64,000 nt of DNA from Paeniglutamicibacter gangotriensis Lz1y (GCF_000348945.1 NZ_AOCK01000002.1:434001-498000); one strand, 5' to 3'; numbered from the stretch's first letter, positions 1 to 8,809 are shown. A program made the numbers and translations. Notes: generated from the sequence alone by a model not told the origin.

Positions 1-2
1 CC

Positions 3-230
3 TCGCGCGGTTCGGCCCCGGAAATCGTTCAGGATGGGGTCACCGGTTTCATCCGGGACACCGGCGCGTCACTGGCCCTCGCGCTGGGGCAATGCGGCAC
101 CCTGGAGCGCGCCGCCGCGCGCAGGTCGACCGAGACGAAGTTCAGTGCTGCGCGCATGGTCGGCGAGCATGTGGAAATTTACCAACGCAGCCTCAGCGAT
201 AGGTGTGTCTCCGACAGCGTTCCCGCCTAG
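3..230 (+). CDS. Glycosyltransferase family 4, C-terminal end (partial)
   Basis: Only the last 75 codons lie in the window, and the gene continues upstream of base 1. The frame reads SRGSAPEIVQDGVTGFI near its beginning. This is the PE-hx(D/N)GxTGFL block of GT-B (GT4, formerly group 1) glycosyltransferases that binds the nucleotide-sugar donor. It is followed by a helical tail ending at TAG 228-230. GT4 enzymes transfer a sugar from a nucleotide-sugar in the cytoplasm; the acceptor cannot be read from this fragment. It converges on the oxidoreductase that follows, with 26 bp between the stop codons. Confidence 0.8.
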   Translation, partial: SRGSAPEIVQDGVTGFIRDTGASLALALGQCGTLERAAARRSTETKFSAARMVGEHVEIYQRSLSDRCVSDSVPA

Positions 231-256
231 CCGGGAACCTCGCGCGCCGCCGGCGG

Positions 257-1684
257 CTATCGGCCCATGCGCAAATCGCGGAGCACCGCGGCTGCCGCAT
301 GCCAGCCGGCCATGCCGTGGACCCCGCCGCCGGGCGGGGTGGAGGAGGAACACACATAGAGTCCGGGGGCACCGGCATGGTAGGGCCGCAGGGTGGGTGC
401 CGGGCGCAGCACCTGTTGCAGCCCGCGCAGCGATCCGCCGCCGATGTCCCCGCCGACAAGGTTGGGGTTCCAGTCCTCCAGCGCCCTCGGTGGGGTCTGG
501 ATGCGCCCGATGATCCGGTCCCTGAAGCCGGGGGCAAAGCGTTCGATCTGCTGATCCACCAGCTCCCCGGCCGGCCCGTCGTAGCCATTGGGCACATGCG
601 CGTAGCTCCAGATGACCTGTTGTCCTTCCGGGGCCCGGCTCGGATCGGCCGCGGATGGCTGGGCGAGCATGACAAAGGGTGAATTGGAAAGCCGTCCGGC
701 GCCCAGCAGCCGTTCCGCCGCGGCAAGTTCGGCCAGGGTGCCGCCCAGGTGCACGGTCCCGGCGTGCGCGGTGCGTTCGTCCCGCCAGGGGATGGGCCCA
801 TCAAGCAGGTAGTCGACCTTGAAGGCGCCTGGCCCGTATCTGAAGCGGCGCAGATGCCCGGCGTAGCGGGCGGAGATGTGGGTGCCGGTCAGCGCCAGGA
901 TCTGACGCGGGGTCAGATCCAGCAGCACCGCATCGGCTGCCGGTAGCTGGCGAAGATCGGTCACATGGCTATTGGTGTGGACCTCGACCCCGGCCGCGCT
1001 CAGGTGGCGCAGCAGCGCATCGATGATGGAATTGGTGCCGCCCTGGGCCACCGGCCAGCCGATCGATTGGCCCAGGGAACCGAAGAGCACCCCGAAACCC
1101 GCGGTGAACAGATGCCCCAGGGGAAGCATCGAATGGGCGGCCGAACCGGCAAAAAGTGCGCGGGCGGCCTCGGTGCGAAACAGCAGGCGGGCCGCAGGCG
1201 CCGCGGGCCACAGGGCTCGGGCCCCGAATCGGGCCATGAGAAGCGGATGCGGCGGCAGACGCAACAGCGGCCCCGTCACGTTATCGAGAGTGTCCAGTGC
1301 CCGGGAGACCAAGGGCCGGTGCAGGCGGCGCCATACGGCTGCATCGACGCCCAGGGCCGTGGCAGTGGTTTCCAGGTCTCGGTGCAGTAGGGCGCTGGGG
1401 GCGTTGTCCAGCGGGTGGGCCATGGGATAGCGGTGGTGCAGCCATTGCAGGCCGTGTTCTTCAAGCCCGAGGTCAAGGAAGGCGGGGCTGCCCATGCCAA
1501 AGGGATGCGCGGCAGCGCCCAGGTCCACCGTGGTTCCGGGCCCGAGGGTATCGGCGGAGCGTGCGGCTCCTCCCGGGCGGGCGGCCAGTTCATGCACCAC
1601 GACGTGGAGCCCGGCTTTGGCCAGGCGTGCTGCGGCGGCTAGGCCGTTGGGCCCGGCGCCGACAACGATGGCGGTGCGTGTCAT
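257..1684 (-). CDS. Phytoene-desaturase-like FAD-dependent oxidoreductase
   Basis: The protein is 475 aa. The N-terminus carries a Rossmann dinucleotide-binding motif (GAGPNG, residues 9-14) followed about 20 residues later by an acidic strand end (VVVHE), as in FAD-binding amine-oxidase/phytoene-desaturase enzymes. A PGG motif follows at about residues 37-39. The C-terminus has a GGxxxG-containing FAD-closing segment rich in Pro and Gly (SSSTPPGGGVHGMAGWHAA). This end resembles the PYROXD2/crtI-like NAD(P)/FAD oxidoreductases of actinobacteria. The substrate is unknown; no carotenoid gene lies next to it. The ATG is preceded by AAGGAG at good spacing. It lies 51 bp downstream of the small helical protein gene and is probably co-transcribed with it. 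Confidence 0.85.
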   Translation of the reverse strand: MTRTAIVVGAGPNGLAAAARLAKAGLHVVVHELAARPGGAARSADTLGPGTTVDLGAAAHPFGMGSPAFLDLGLEEHGLQWLHHRYPMAHPLDNAPSALLHRDLETTATALGVDAAVWRRLHRPLVSRALDTLDNVTGPLLRLPPHPLLMARFGARALWPAAPAARLLFRTEAARALFAGSAAHSMLPLGHLFTAGFGVLFGSLGQSIGWPVAQGGTNSIIDALLRHLSAAGVEVHTNSHVTDLRQLPAADAVLLDLTPRQILALTGTHISARYAGHLRRFRYGPGAFKVDYLLDGPIPWRDERTAHAGTVHLGGTLAELAAAERLLGAGRLSNSPFVMLAQPSAADPSRAPEGQQVIWSYAHVPNGYDGPAGELVDQQIERFAPGFRDRIIGRIQTPPRALEDWNPNLVGGDIGGGSLRGLQQVLRPAPTLRPYHAGAPGLYVCSSSTPPGGGVHGMAGWHAAAAVLRDLRMGR

Positions 1685-1735
1685 GCGTGCTCCTTGGTCT
1701 TGTGTGTTGCCCAGGCACCTGTCGGCCGGAGGCGC

Positions 1736-2239
1736 TTAATCGGCAAGAAAGCGTTCCTCCCAGCTTGCCTCGATGACGCCGCGAACCTGGGTGATCTGTT
1801 CTTCTGCGCGTCGGTGCAGGTCCTTGAGCAATGCGGCATCCAGGCGCGGGTCCCGTAACTGCAGCAACAGCAGGGTGTCCCACATGGAGAGCTTGGCCCG
1901 CAACATCCCGGTGAGGGTGTCCAGTTCCACCTGGGCCATGGCTATCTTGCGCCGGCGCAACAGGTTCACCGGGTTGATCCTGCCCGCCAGGCGAACGCCA
2001 AGTGTCAAGGCGTTCCTGAGCGGGGCATGGTCGTAGCCCAAGTCCCGGATGATCCGGTGCAGGTCGTCTTGGTCGGCCTTGACTTGCCGGGCCAGGGATT
2101 TGAAGGTTCCCTCGTGTGCGGTGCCCCGCCAGGTATCGGCAGCGGCCTTGAAGGCATTGACGCCGCCTTCGGAGCCCAGGAGATGTTCGTTGAGGTAGTT
2201 GGAATAGATGCTGTGGTTGATGCCGCGGTGCTCTTCCAT
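1736..2239 (-). CDS. Small all-helical protein, possible ferritin-like fold
   Basis: The protein is 167 aa. The start was chosen at the ATG with GAGGAGA seven bases upstream; the longer open frame upstream lacks coding character. The sequence is almost entirely predicted helix, with many Ala, Leu, Glu and Arg residues. Repeated Glu/His/Asp positions (MEEHRGINHS at the start, KADQDDLHRII around residue 58, RAEEQ near the end) suggest a four-helix bundle of ferritin-like or DUF892-like type. I do not recognise a named family. It is the first gene of a likely two-gene unit with the FAD oxidoreductase, so a role as redox or metal partner is possible but not shown. Confidence 0.6.
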   Translation of the reverse strand: MEEHRGINHSIYSNYLNEHLLGSEGGVNAFKAAADTWRGTAHEGTFKSLARQVKADQDDLHRIIRDLGYDHAPLRNALTLGVRLAGRINPVNLLRRRKIAMAQVELDTLTGMLRAKLSMWDTLLLLQLRDPRLDAALLKDLHRRAEEQITQVRGVIEASWEERFLAD

Positions 2240-2775
2240 GGGTTCTCCTCGGATCGGGCATGGACCAAAGCCGTCCGGTGGCGCGGACCGCAGTCGGTGC
2301 GGTGCGGGAAACCGGAGGGCCGGATCGGGTGCTGGATGTTGGACCCCAGCATATGTCCCGTGGGTCGGCGCGGGAAGGAAAATGCGCTCGGAGGCCCGAG
2401 CGGCTGCACGGTTCGCCACGAAGTGGAATGCCTGGGCAATGAAGAAGGGAGTAGGACCGTCCACCGGCAGCGGGGTCCCGGCACCATCAGACCTACCGGG
2501 GCCGCACGTACAAACACAGGAGGTACTCGTGCAGTAGATGCGCTGCTGCCTCGAAGCACGGTTGCCCGTGGATGAGCATGCTCCGTGTAGGTGTTAAAGC
2601 TCCGGCTGGCTTATTGCTATGCGCTAGATGGCTGGCTGTCTGTCTGAAAGCCGTCAATGATTCAGGGGGAGAAGCTGGGTGAGGAATACGTTGGCGGCTC
2701 CCTGTTCCTGCTCATGTTGCCGGGCCGATTCTTTGGATGAGACAGGGCCAGATGGCCCCGGTAGACTCGGTGATC
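2240..2775. other. Intergenic region between divergent genes
   Basis: About 535 bases separate the divergent helical-protein and HAD genes. Open frames here have no recognisable protein similarity and poor codon character. The region should hold the promoter for each gene. A TAGACT box lies just before the HAD start. No repeat, RNA gene or terminator was recognised. Confidence 0.5.
2762..2767 (+). promoter_or_regulatory. -10 box TAGACT of a likely leaderless promoter (HAD gene)
   Basis: TAGACT lies 8 nt before the ATG at 2776 and no Shine-Dalgarno sequence is seen, so transcription probably starts at or next to the start codon. No clear -35 box was found. Confidence 0.45.
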
Positions 2776-3624
2776 ATGGACGCCATGCCCCAAACGCCCA
2801 CCCAAACCATCCACGCGGTCTTCCTCGATGTTGACGGCACCTACGCGGACTACGGGCTCGTCCCTGAATCCCACGCGCGTGCGGTACGCGCGGCCCGCAA
2901 TGCCGGACACAAGGTCCTGTTGTGTACCGGACGACCGATCTCGATGCTTCCTCCACACATCCTCGAGGCGGGATTCGACGGCCTGGTCGCAAGCGCCGGA
3001 GCCTATGTCGAAGTCGCCGGAGAAATCCTGATGGACCGCAGGCTCCCGGCCGATCTCGCGGCCAAAACCTTGGCAACGCTTGATGCCCACGACGCCATCT
3101 ACGTCCTGGAGTCCCCGGAATCCCTCAATGTTCGTGTTAATGCCACCGAACGCCTGCGGCAGATCATCGAAGGACACTTCAACCAGCGCGAGGATGGGCA
3201 GGGGACAGGGTCCTCAGCCATTCTCGATGCACTGGAACCCATTCCTGCCGACCTGGCCTTTGCCAAGGTTTCGGTGTTCGAGGCACCGATCTCGGTGACG
3301 GAACTCGCCGCCGAAATCGGAGAGGGCATTGCTGTCGTTGAGAATTCAATTGCCGACGAGAGTCGGCATACGGGGGAGTTGTACCAGCGCGGTATCAGTA
3401 AGGCGGACGGTGTCGAAGTGGCCATTACAAGGCTTGGTATCAGCAGGGCGGACACCATTGCTTTCGGTGACGGGGAGAACGACCTGGAGATGGTTGCCTA
3501 TGCGGGGATGGGGATAGCCATTGAAGGCTCACATCCCGGACTCATGGTCCTGGCCGACCGCACAGCACCGCCGCCGAGCCGCGACGGGATCGCTGTTGCA
3601 TTTGCCGAGCTCGGCCTGATTTGA
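2776..3624 (+). CDS. Cof-type HAD-superfamily phosphatase
   Basis: The protein is 282 aa. HAD motif I is FLDVDGT, with the nucleophile Asp18 and general acid Asp20. Motif II is LLCTGRP. Motif IV is AFGDGENDLEMV, followed by AYAGMGIAIEGS, which is characteristic of the Cof/YbiV (type IIB cap) branch. These cytoplasmic enzymes dephosphorylate small sugar phosphates or nucleotides such as PLP, FMN precursors or hexose phosphates; the substrate cannot be told from sequence. An upstream ATG at 2737 is in frame, but the 2776 start fits the TAGACT box and the beginning of the conserved domain better. Confidence 0.85.
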   Translation: MDAMPQTPTQTIHAVFLDVDGTYADYGLVPESHARAVRAARNAGHKVLLCTGRPISMLPPHILEAGFDGLVASAGAYVEVAGEILMDRRLPADLAAKTLATLDAHDAIYVLESPESLNVRVNATERLRQIIEGHFNQREDGQGTGSSAILDALEPIPADLAFAKVSVFEAPISVTELAAEIGEGIAVVENSIADESRHTGELYQRGISKADGVEVAITRLGISRADTIAFGDGENDLEMVAYAGMGIAIEGSHPGLMVLADRTAPPPSRDGIAVAFAELGLI

Positions 3625-3631
3625 GAATCGC

Positions 3632-3662
3632 CGCTTGCCTCGGGAAATTCCCAGGGCAAGCG
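3632..3662 (+). terminator. Nested palindrome downstream of the HAD gene
   Basis: CGCTTGCC and GGCAAGCG form an 8-bp outer stem enclosing a GGGA/TCCC inner stem, beginning eight bases after the HAD stop codon. There is no T run, so it is only a candidate terminator. Confidence 0.4.
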
Positions 3663-3913
3663 CACCGGTTGTCGCAATCATGCAGGCTTGGAGTACACCG
3701 GATCTGGTCAACATCGCATGTCCCTCGTTCGATCACGATGGACTAGGAAGGCAAGCCGTCTCGGTCTGGTGCCGGCCCACCGGGTGACCCCCTGAACCAC
3801 GCCGCGGCAACCTGAGGAAAAGTCGGCCCGCCTTGCTGTTCGCCTCCGGTGGATACGGGCGAAAAGTAACGGGTAGCAACAGTCTCGGTCGGTTTCGACG
3901 GCGGGAGGGCACG

Positions 3914-4479
3914 ATGGACAGGCAAAAGCCGAGCAGCGGGGCAGTGGGCCCGATCATGGTGGGGGCGATGCCCAAGCTGCCGCGACGCGTGCTTCTTGAA
4001 GCCAAGACACTGGCCGAGGCACTGGGTGCCACTGTTGGTCTCGGCCTATGTGGAGACCAACAGCTACCTGGTCGAATGGGAACGCAATGAAGATGTCCGG
4101 GACAGCTAGTTGCATCCTAAGGACATTGACGAGGGCATGACGGCGAAGGCACGTGACATCTTGCGAATTCTGGACGGCGTCATGGCCGGGACCACGAACG
4201 CTTGGTCCTTGCGGGTGCCTGCAACGGATCCAGGCACGGCGTTGGCCCGTCTGGGCAGCGAAGTCCACGCGCGGATGATCGTGGTTGGAACCCGCCAACA
4301 GGGCGTGGGGGACAAAAATCTCACAGCTGCTCAACGGATCGACTGCCCATCAAGGCTTGCCGATGGTTGTCGTTCCCGTGCATCGGGACAGGCCCGGAAC
4401 GCTCGCATTTGGCGGCAAACCGATAAACGGTATTTACCGTGGAAATCGTGTGGCCCCGACACATGTCTGGATCCACTAA
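3914..4479 (+). pseudogene. Decayed universal stress protein (UspA-like) gene
   Basis: Homology to a USP domain is spread over two frames with breaks. The ATG frame reads GPIMVGAMPKLPRRVLLEA to about base 4045. It then shifts to the frame with YVETNSYLVEWERNEDV and meets an internal TAG at 4107-4109. Reading continues in that frame through the DILRILDG and LGSEVHARMIVVGTRQ segments. It shifts again near 4316 to give KISQLLNGSTAH and LPMVVVPVHRD. The last pieces match the conserved USP C-terminus, a G-x2-G-x9-G(S/T) nucleotide-binding stretch followed by PVVVVP. Two frameshifts and a stop make a functional product unlikely, although sequencing errors could account for part of this. Confidence 0.7.
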
Positions 4480-4554
4480 GGAAACCGACCCCCACGTGAG
4501 GTTTTCGGTACTGTTAAGGCTTATTCCCTCACTCGCCCTGCCAGGAGCCGCACC

Positions 4555-6714
4555 TTGCAACGTAATCACCTTGGAGTAGTGCTCGCCCTTGCCGTGGCAC
4601 TGGTTGGCGGACCAACCACCATTGCCACCGCGCAACCGGTACTTCCCGTGACGTCGGTGAAGGTTCACACCGCCAAGGCGAAACCGGTCAAGTTGACCAC
4701 GGAAAACCTTAACCTGCGCAAGAGTGCCAATGCGAAGTCGGCCTCGTTGCTGGTGATTCCAAAAAACACCAAGCTGACGATTCTCAAGATCAGCGGGGTT
4801 TGGCATCAGGTGTCCTACAAGTCCAAGACCGGCTGGGTCTCGGGCAATCACCTCAAAGCGGTGCCCGCTGCCAAGCCGAAGGTGTATAACTTTGCCAAGG
4901 CCTTCACTGCGGTGAAGGCGAAGGCTGCTGCAAGTTCGGCGAACGTGGTCTCGATTCACCGTCAGACCAAGGTTGAGGTGCTGGGCAAGACTGGGTCCTG
5001 GACTAAGGTCCTTGTCTCGGGGAAGACCGGTTTTGTCCCAAGTTCCACGCTGGCCAAGGCCAACCCTGCAGCGGTTTATCGGTGGGTGGCCGGTAGCCAG
5101 TCGGTGTATCAAAGCAATAAGACCTCGAGCAAGAAGCTCGGCACCCTGGCGAACAACACCAAGATCACCTGGCTGCGTACCTCTGGGTCGTGGCAGCAGG
5201 TGCGCACCGGTGCCGGTATTGGCTGGATTCCTTCGAGCAAGCTCTCAACCAAGGTGATCACGCCTCCGGCGAAGCCGAAGGTGTATAACTATGTCAAGGC
5301 CTTCACCGCGGTGAAGGTGAAGGCTGCTGCGAGTTCGGCGAACGTGGTCTCGATTCACCGCCAGACCAAGGTCGAGGTGCTGGGCACCAGTGGGTTCTGG
5401 ACTAAGGTCCTTGTCTCGGGGAAGACCGGTTTTGTCCCAAGTTCCACGCTGGCCAAGGCCAACCCTGCAGCGGTTTATCGGTGGGTGGCCGGTAGCCAGT
5501 CGGTGTATCAAAGCAATAAGACCTCGAGCAAGAAGCTCGGCACCCTGGCGAACAACACCAAGATCACCTGGCTGCGTACCTCTGGGTCGTGGCAGCAGGT
5601 GCGCACCGGTGCCGGTATTGGCTGGATTCCTTCGAGCAAGCTCTCAACCAAGGTGATCGCTCCTCCGGCCAAGCCCAAGCCCCCGGTGACGTTCAGTGCC
5701 CCGCGATGGACCATGGAAAACGTCAACCTCCGCACGGGCCCCGGAACCAGCAACAGCACCCTGGGCCTCGTGCCCAAGGGGGAGAAGGTGCTGCTCGCCA
5801 CGTCCCCCAACGGGTGGGCGCACGTGAAGACCAGCAAAGGCACCGGCTGGATCAGCGCGTTCTACCTCTCTACGGCGGCACCGAGTCAGAACCCGCCGAC
5901 ACCCGATGCAGTCATGTTCGATTCTCCGCGCTGGACCACAGCAAACCTGAACCTTCGCAAGGGCGCTGGGACCAACCATGAGTCGCTGGGTACGGTCCCG
6001 GTGGGCAAGCGGGTCCTGGTTGGCCGCTCCAGCGGTGGCTGGGCCAACGTAAAGACCAGCAAGGGCACCGGCTGGGTCAGCGAAGCCTATTTGGCCACCA
6101 CGGCACCGACACCGCAATCGTCAAGCCAATACCGCTGGTCCACGGGGAACGTGAACCTGCGCACCGGATACTCGACCTCGCACATGGTCATTGGCGTGGT
6201 TCAGGCCGGGGACCGGGTCACCTACCTGGAATCGAAGGATGGCTGGGCACGGGTTGTGACAAGCCTTGGCACCGGTTGGATGAGCGAGGCGCACCTTTCC
6301 AAAACGCAGATCGCCAAGCTGCAGCCGGATACCATTGCTGTCAACGACGCGGTGAAGGCCCGCTACGGGGCCTACGTTTCCTCCTACGGAGGAATCAGGG
6401 CAGGTTCGGTCGGGCACAGCAGCGGGCGAGCCACCGACCTGATGATCAAGGACTACAAATCGGCCCAGGGCGTCAAGAACGGGGACGAGATTGCCAGGTT
6501 CCTGATTGCCAACCGAAAGTCCTTGGGTATCAGCTATCTCATCTGGCAGGACAAGATCTGGTTGGGTGTCGTGACGGGCTGGGAGGAGTACTCGAAATCC
6601 GGCAAGTACGGCCAGCAGTTTTCGAACAACTGGAACGACACGACTCGTCACATGGACCACGTCCATGTCGAGACCATCGGCAACTCCGGCACCGGGTCCC
6701 CCTTGGTTCGTTAA
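4555..6714 (+). CDS. Secreted multi-SH3 protein with M15-like C-terminal domain
   Basis: The protein is 719 aa and starts at TTG, which is supported by AGGAG seven bases upstream and an immediate signal peptide (hydrophobic LGVVLALAVALVGG, then Ala-rich cleavage site AQP near residue 27). About eight bacterial SH3-type modules follow (residues 44-585), each with the NLR...G or VY...K and GW(I/V)S pattern. Such modules bind peptidoglycan peptides. The last ~130 residues resemble metal-binding peptidase-M15/D-Ala-D-Ala-carboxypeptidase-like domains: HSSGRATD (His621, Asp628) and HMDHVH (His699, His702, His704) fit a Zn site. The likely role is cell-wall binding with possible hydrolase activity. 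Residues 106-238 and 239-371 are near-identical copies. A degenerate USP gene lies upstream and no operon partner is seen. Confidence 0.85.
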   Translation: MQRNHLGVVLALAVALVGGPTTIATAQPVLPVTSVKVHTAKAKPVKLTTENLNLRKSANAKSASLLVIPKNTKLTILKISGVWHQVSYKSKTGWVSGNHLKAVPAAKPKVYNFAKAFTAVKAKAAASSANVVSIHRQTKVEVLGKTGSWTKVLVSGKTGFVPSSTLAKANPAAVYRWVAGSQSVYQSNKTSSKKLGTLANNTKITWLRTSGSWQQVRTGAGIGWIPSSKLSTKVITPPAKPKVYNYVKAFTAVKVKAAASSANVVSIHRQTKVEVLGTSGFWTKVLVSGKTGFVPSSTLAKANPAAVYRWVAGSQSVYQSNKTSSKKLGTLANNTKITWLRTSGSWQQVRTGAGIGWIPSSKLSTKVIAPPAKPKPPVTFSAPRWTMENVNLRTGPGTSNSTLGLVPKGEKVLLATSPNGWAHVKTSKGTGWISAFYLSTAAPSQNPPTPDAVMFDSPRWTTANLNLRKGAGTNHESLGTVPVGKRVLVGRSSGGWANVKTSKGTGWVSEAYLATTAPTPQSSSQYRWSTGNVNLRTGYSTSHMVIGVVQAGDRVTYLESKDGWARVVTSLGTGWMSEAHLSKTQIAKLQPDTIAVNDAVKARYGAYVSSYGGIRAGSVGHSSGRATDLMIKDYKSAQGVKNGDEIARFLIANRKSLGISYLIWQDKIWLGVVTGWEEYSKSGKYGQQFSNNWNDTTRHMDHVHVETIGNSGTGSPLVR
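4870..5667 (+). repeat. Two tandem 399-bp near-identical repeats inside the SH3 gene
   Basis: The segments 4870-5268 and 5269-5667 align over their full length at an offset of exactly 399 bp (133 codons) with few substitutions, most of them in the first third. Each copy encodes two SH3 modules. The long identical stretches at DNA level, including third positions, point to a recent in-frame tandem duplication or gene conversion. Confidence 0.95.
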
Positions 6715-6751
6715 GTCGTTGGCGGCCCGGGGGCCAGAGGCCACGATTTTT

Positions 6752-6988
6752 TCATCCCGCCCGGATATTGAGTTCGCGGAGGATGGCGGACTGGATCAGG
6801 CGCTTGCGGATCTTGAGATTGATGGGGCGCCCCGCCATGTGCATGCCGTAGGAGATCTTCTCGACCTTGCGTTCGGCTCGGCCGATGATGGCGTCGATCT
6901 CGTTGGTGGGCAGGGACTCGATATAGTCCCAAATCAGTTGTTCGTGGGCAGAGCTGTCGCGTGAACCGGTGAATTCGTTTCCAGACAC
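6752..6988 (-). CDS. Small hypothetical protein (78 aa)
   Basis: The start is the GTG at 6986-6988, preceded by AAGGAGG with six bases of spacing, the clearest ribosome-binding site in the region. The product is mostly charged helix, including EQLIWDYIESLPTNEID and ending RLIQSAILRELNI. There is no signal peptide or membrane segment. I do not recognise the family. The gene converges on the SH3 gene and is divergent from the ABC-F gene. Confidence 0.6.
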   Translation of the reverse strand: MSGNEFTGSRDSSAHEQLIWDYIESLPTNEIDAIIGRAERKVEKISYGMHMAGRPINLKIRKRLIQSAILRELNIRAG

Positions 6989-7207
6989 GGCACGCCTCCT
7001 TCCTTCAAGTGTGGCATTGCACGGTGAAACGCGCCATCGCTCGCAGTTGACCATGGCGAAGGCGGGTGTGGGGGAAGCTGCCATGCCGCCTTGTAGAATC
7101 ATTGGTGGTGTCTAGCGGACTTGGCTCGCATGCATTTCACCGGACGGACTCCATGAAGGCCCGCGCCCGATATTCATCACCCATTCCATTGATAGGACCA
7201 CATACCC

Positions 7208-8809
7208 ATGAGCTTGATCCGCCTCAACGATGTCAGCGTTCGATTCGAGAACCACCAGATCCTGCGTGAGGCGTTCTTCAAGCTCGAGTCGGGGGACCGG
7301 GTAGGGCTCATTGGCCGCAACGGCTCGGGCAAATCGACCCTGCTGAAACTGGTCCTGGACCAGGTCTCGCCTGACACCGGCACGGTGTCAGTGGAACTGG
7401 GAACCAAGATTGGCTACTTCTCCCAGTTCTCCGAACTGAACGGCGCCTCCACCATCTCCGAGGTACTCAATGAGCTCTTTGCCGAGGTCAAGGGAATCGA
7501 AACGGAACTATCTGAGATCGATGGGGCCATTGCAGCAGATCCCAAGCCGGATGAAATGGAACGTTTGATCCACCGCCAGTCCGAGCTCTTTGAATCAATG
7601 GATCGTCTCGATGGCTGGGACTACCCGCGTTCCATCGATACGGTGCTGACCCAACTGGGCTTTGATGAAGCCCACCGCGCCTGCTCCATTGATTCCCTCT
7701 CCGGTGGCTGGCGCAACCGTGCGGCCCTGGCCAAGATCCTGCTTGAGGACCCAGACGTGCTCCTGTTGGACGAGCCGACCAACTTCCTTGACGTTGCAGG
7801 TGTCGAGTGGCTGGAGAACTGGTTCAAATCGTTCCAAGGTGCGGCAATCATCGTCTCGCACGACCGCAAGTTCCTGGATTCCGTGGTGACGCGGATCGTG
7901 GAGGTCGAAAACTTCCACCTCCACGAATACCCGGGAAACTTTGCCCAATATGTGGTGGCCAAGCAGTTCAAGCTCAAGACCCTCGAATCCCAGTTCGTCC
8001 ATGAGTCCGAACTCCTGGCCTTCGAAGCCGAGGGGATCTCCGACCGGCGCGAGGCGGCCAAGGCCGCCAGCAAGGGACTGGATAACAAGCTTTCCAAGAT
8101 CAAGAAATCGCGTGCTCCGCGTCCCGTGGACAAGATCATCACCGAGGTCTATGGCGGGCTGCACATCAAGGACACCCTGTGCCGTGTAGAGGGCCTGTCC
8201 AAGTCCTACGGGGAGAAAACGCTCTTTGCCGACCTGAGTTTCGAGGTGCGCCGCGGCAACCGCCTAGTGATCCTTGGTGCCAACGGCAGCGGCAAATCAA
8301 CGCTACTACGGGTGCTCACCCAAGAGGAGAATCAGGATTCGGGATACGTCACCTGGACCAAAGGTGCAGCTGTTGTTTCCTACAACCAGATCCTTGAAGA
8401 ACTCGACAACGAGGACACGGTGACCCACGCTGTCAACTCGATGCCCGATTCCCTGGCCCTGACGGCCACCAAGAAATCGGTCAACCGGTTCCTGACCATG
8501 TTCCAGTTCTCCGAGGCGGACTTGAAGAACCGGATCGGGAACCTCTCAGGTGGGCAGCGCGCCCGCGTGGCCATGGCCATGTGCCTGCTCTCGGGTGCCT
8601 CGGTCCTGGTCCTCGATGAGCCGACGAACCACCTGGACATGTCCAGCACCCAGGTCATGGAACGCGCGCTACTGCACTTCCCGGGCGCCGTGGTAGTGGT
8701 GAGCCACGATCGGTTCTTCACCGAGAAGATCGCCACCCGCCTCTGGTGTTCGGCGCCGAGCACTCAAAGCCGGGGGAAGTCGCGGTCCGCGGGGCCTAAG
8801 GGTATTTAG
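7208..8809 (+). CDS. ABC-F family ATPase
   Basis: The protein is 533 aa with two tandem ABC domains and no membrane segments, as in ABC-F proteins (Uup/EttA/antibiotic-target protection group). Walker A is GRNGSGKST (about residues 36-44) and, in the second half, GANGSGKST. Signatures are SGGWRNRAALAK and LSGGQRARVAM. Both Walker B motifs read LLLDEPTN or VLDEPTN. A charged linker (KLSKIKKSRAPRPVDK) joins the two domains. ABC-F proteins act on the ribosome E site. After IATRL at about 8743 the reading frame changes to an atypical Arg/Ser-rich tail. The adjacent frame gives VFGAEHSKPGEVAVRGA and stops at 8797-8799, which looks like the ancestral end. Confidence 0.88.
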   Translation: MSLIRLNDVSVRFENHQILREAFFKLESGDRVGLIGRNGSGKSTLLKLVLDQVSPDTGTVSVELGTKIGYFSQFSELNGASTISEVLNELFAEVKGIETELSEIDGAIAADPKPDEMERLIHRQSELFESMDRLDGWDYPRSIDTVLTQLGFDEAHRACSIDSLSGGWRNRAALAKILLEDPDVLLLDEPTNFLDVAGVEWLENWFKSFQGAAIIVSHDRKFLDSVVTRIVEVENFHLHEYPGNFAQYVVAKQFKLKTLESQFVHESELLAFEAEGISDRREAAKAASKGLDNKLSKIKKSRAPRPVDKIITEVYGGLHIKDTLCRVEGLSKSYGEKTLFADLSFEVRRGNRLVILGANGSGKSTLLRVLTQEENQDSGYVTWTKGAAVVSYNQILEELDNEDTVTHAVNSMPDSLALTATKKSVNRFLTMFQFSEADLKNRIGNLSGGQRARVAMAMCLLSGASVLVLDEPTNHLDMSSTQVMERALLHFPGAVVVVSHDRFFTEKIATRLWCSAPSTQSRGKSRSAGPKGI

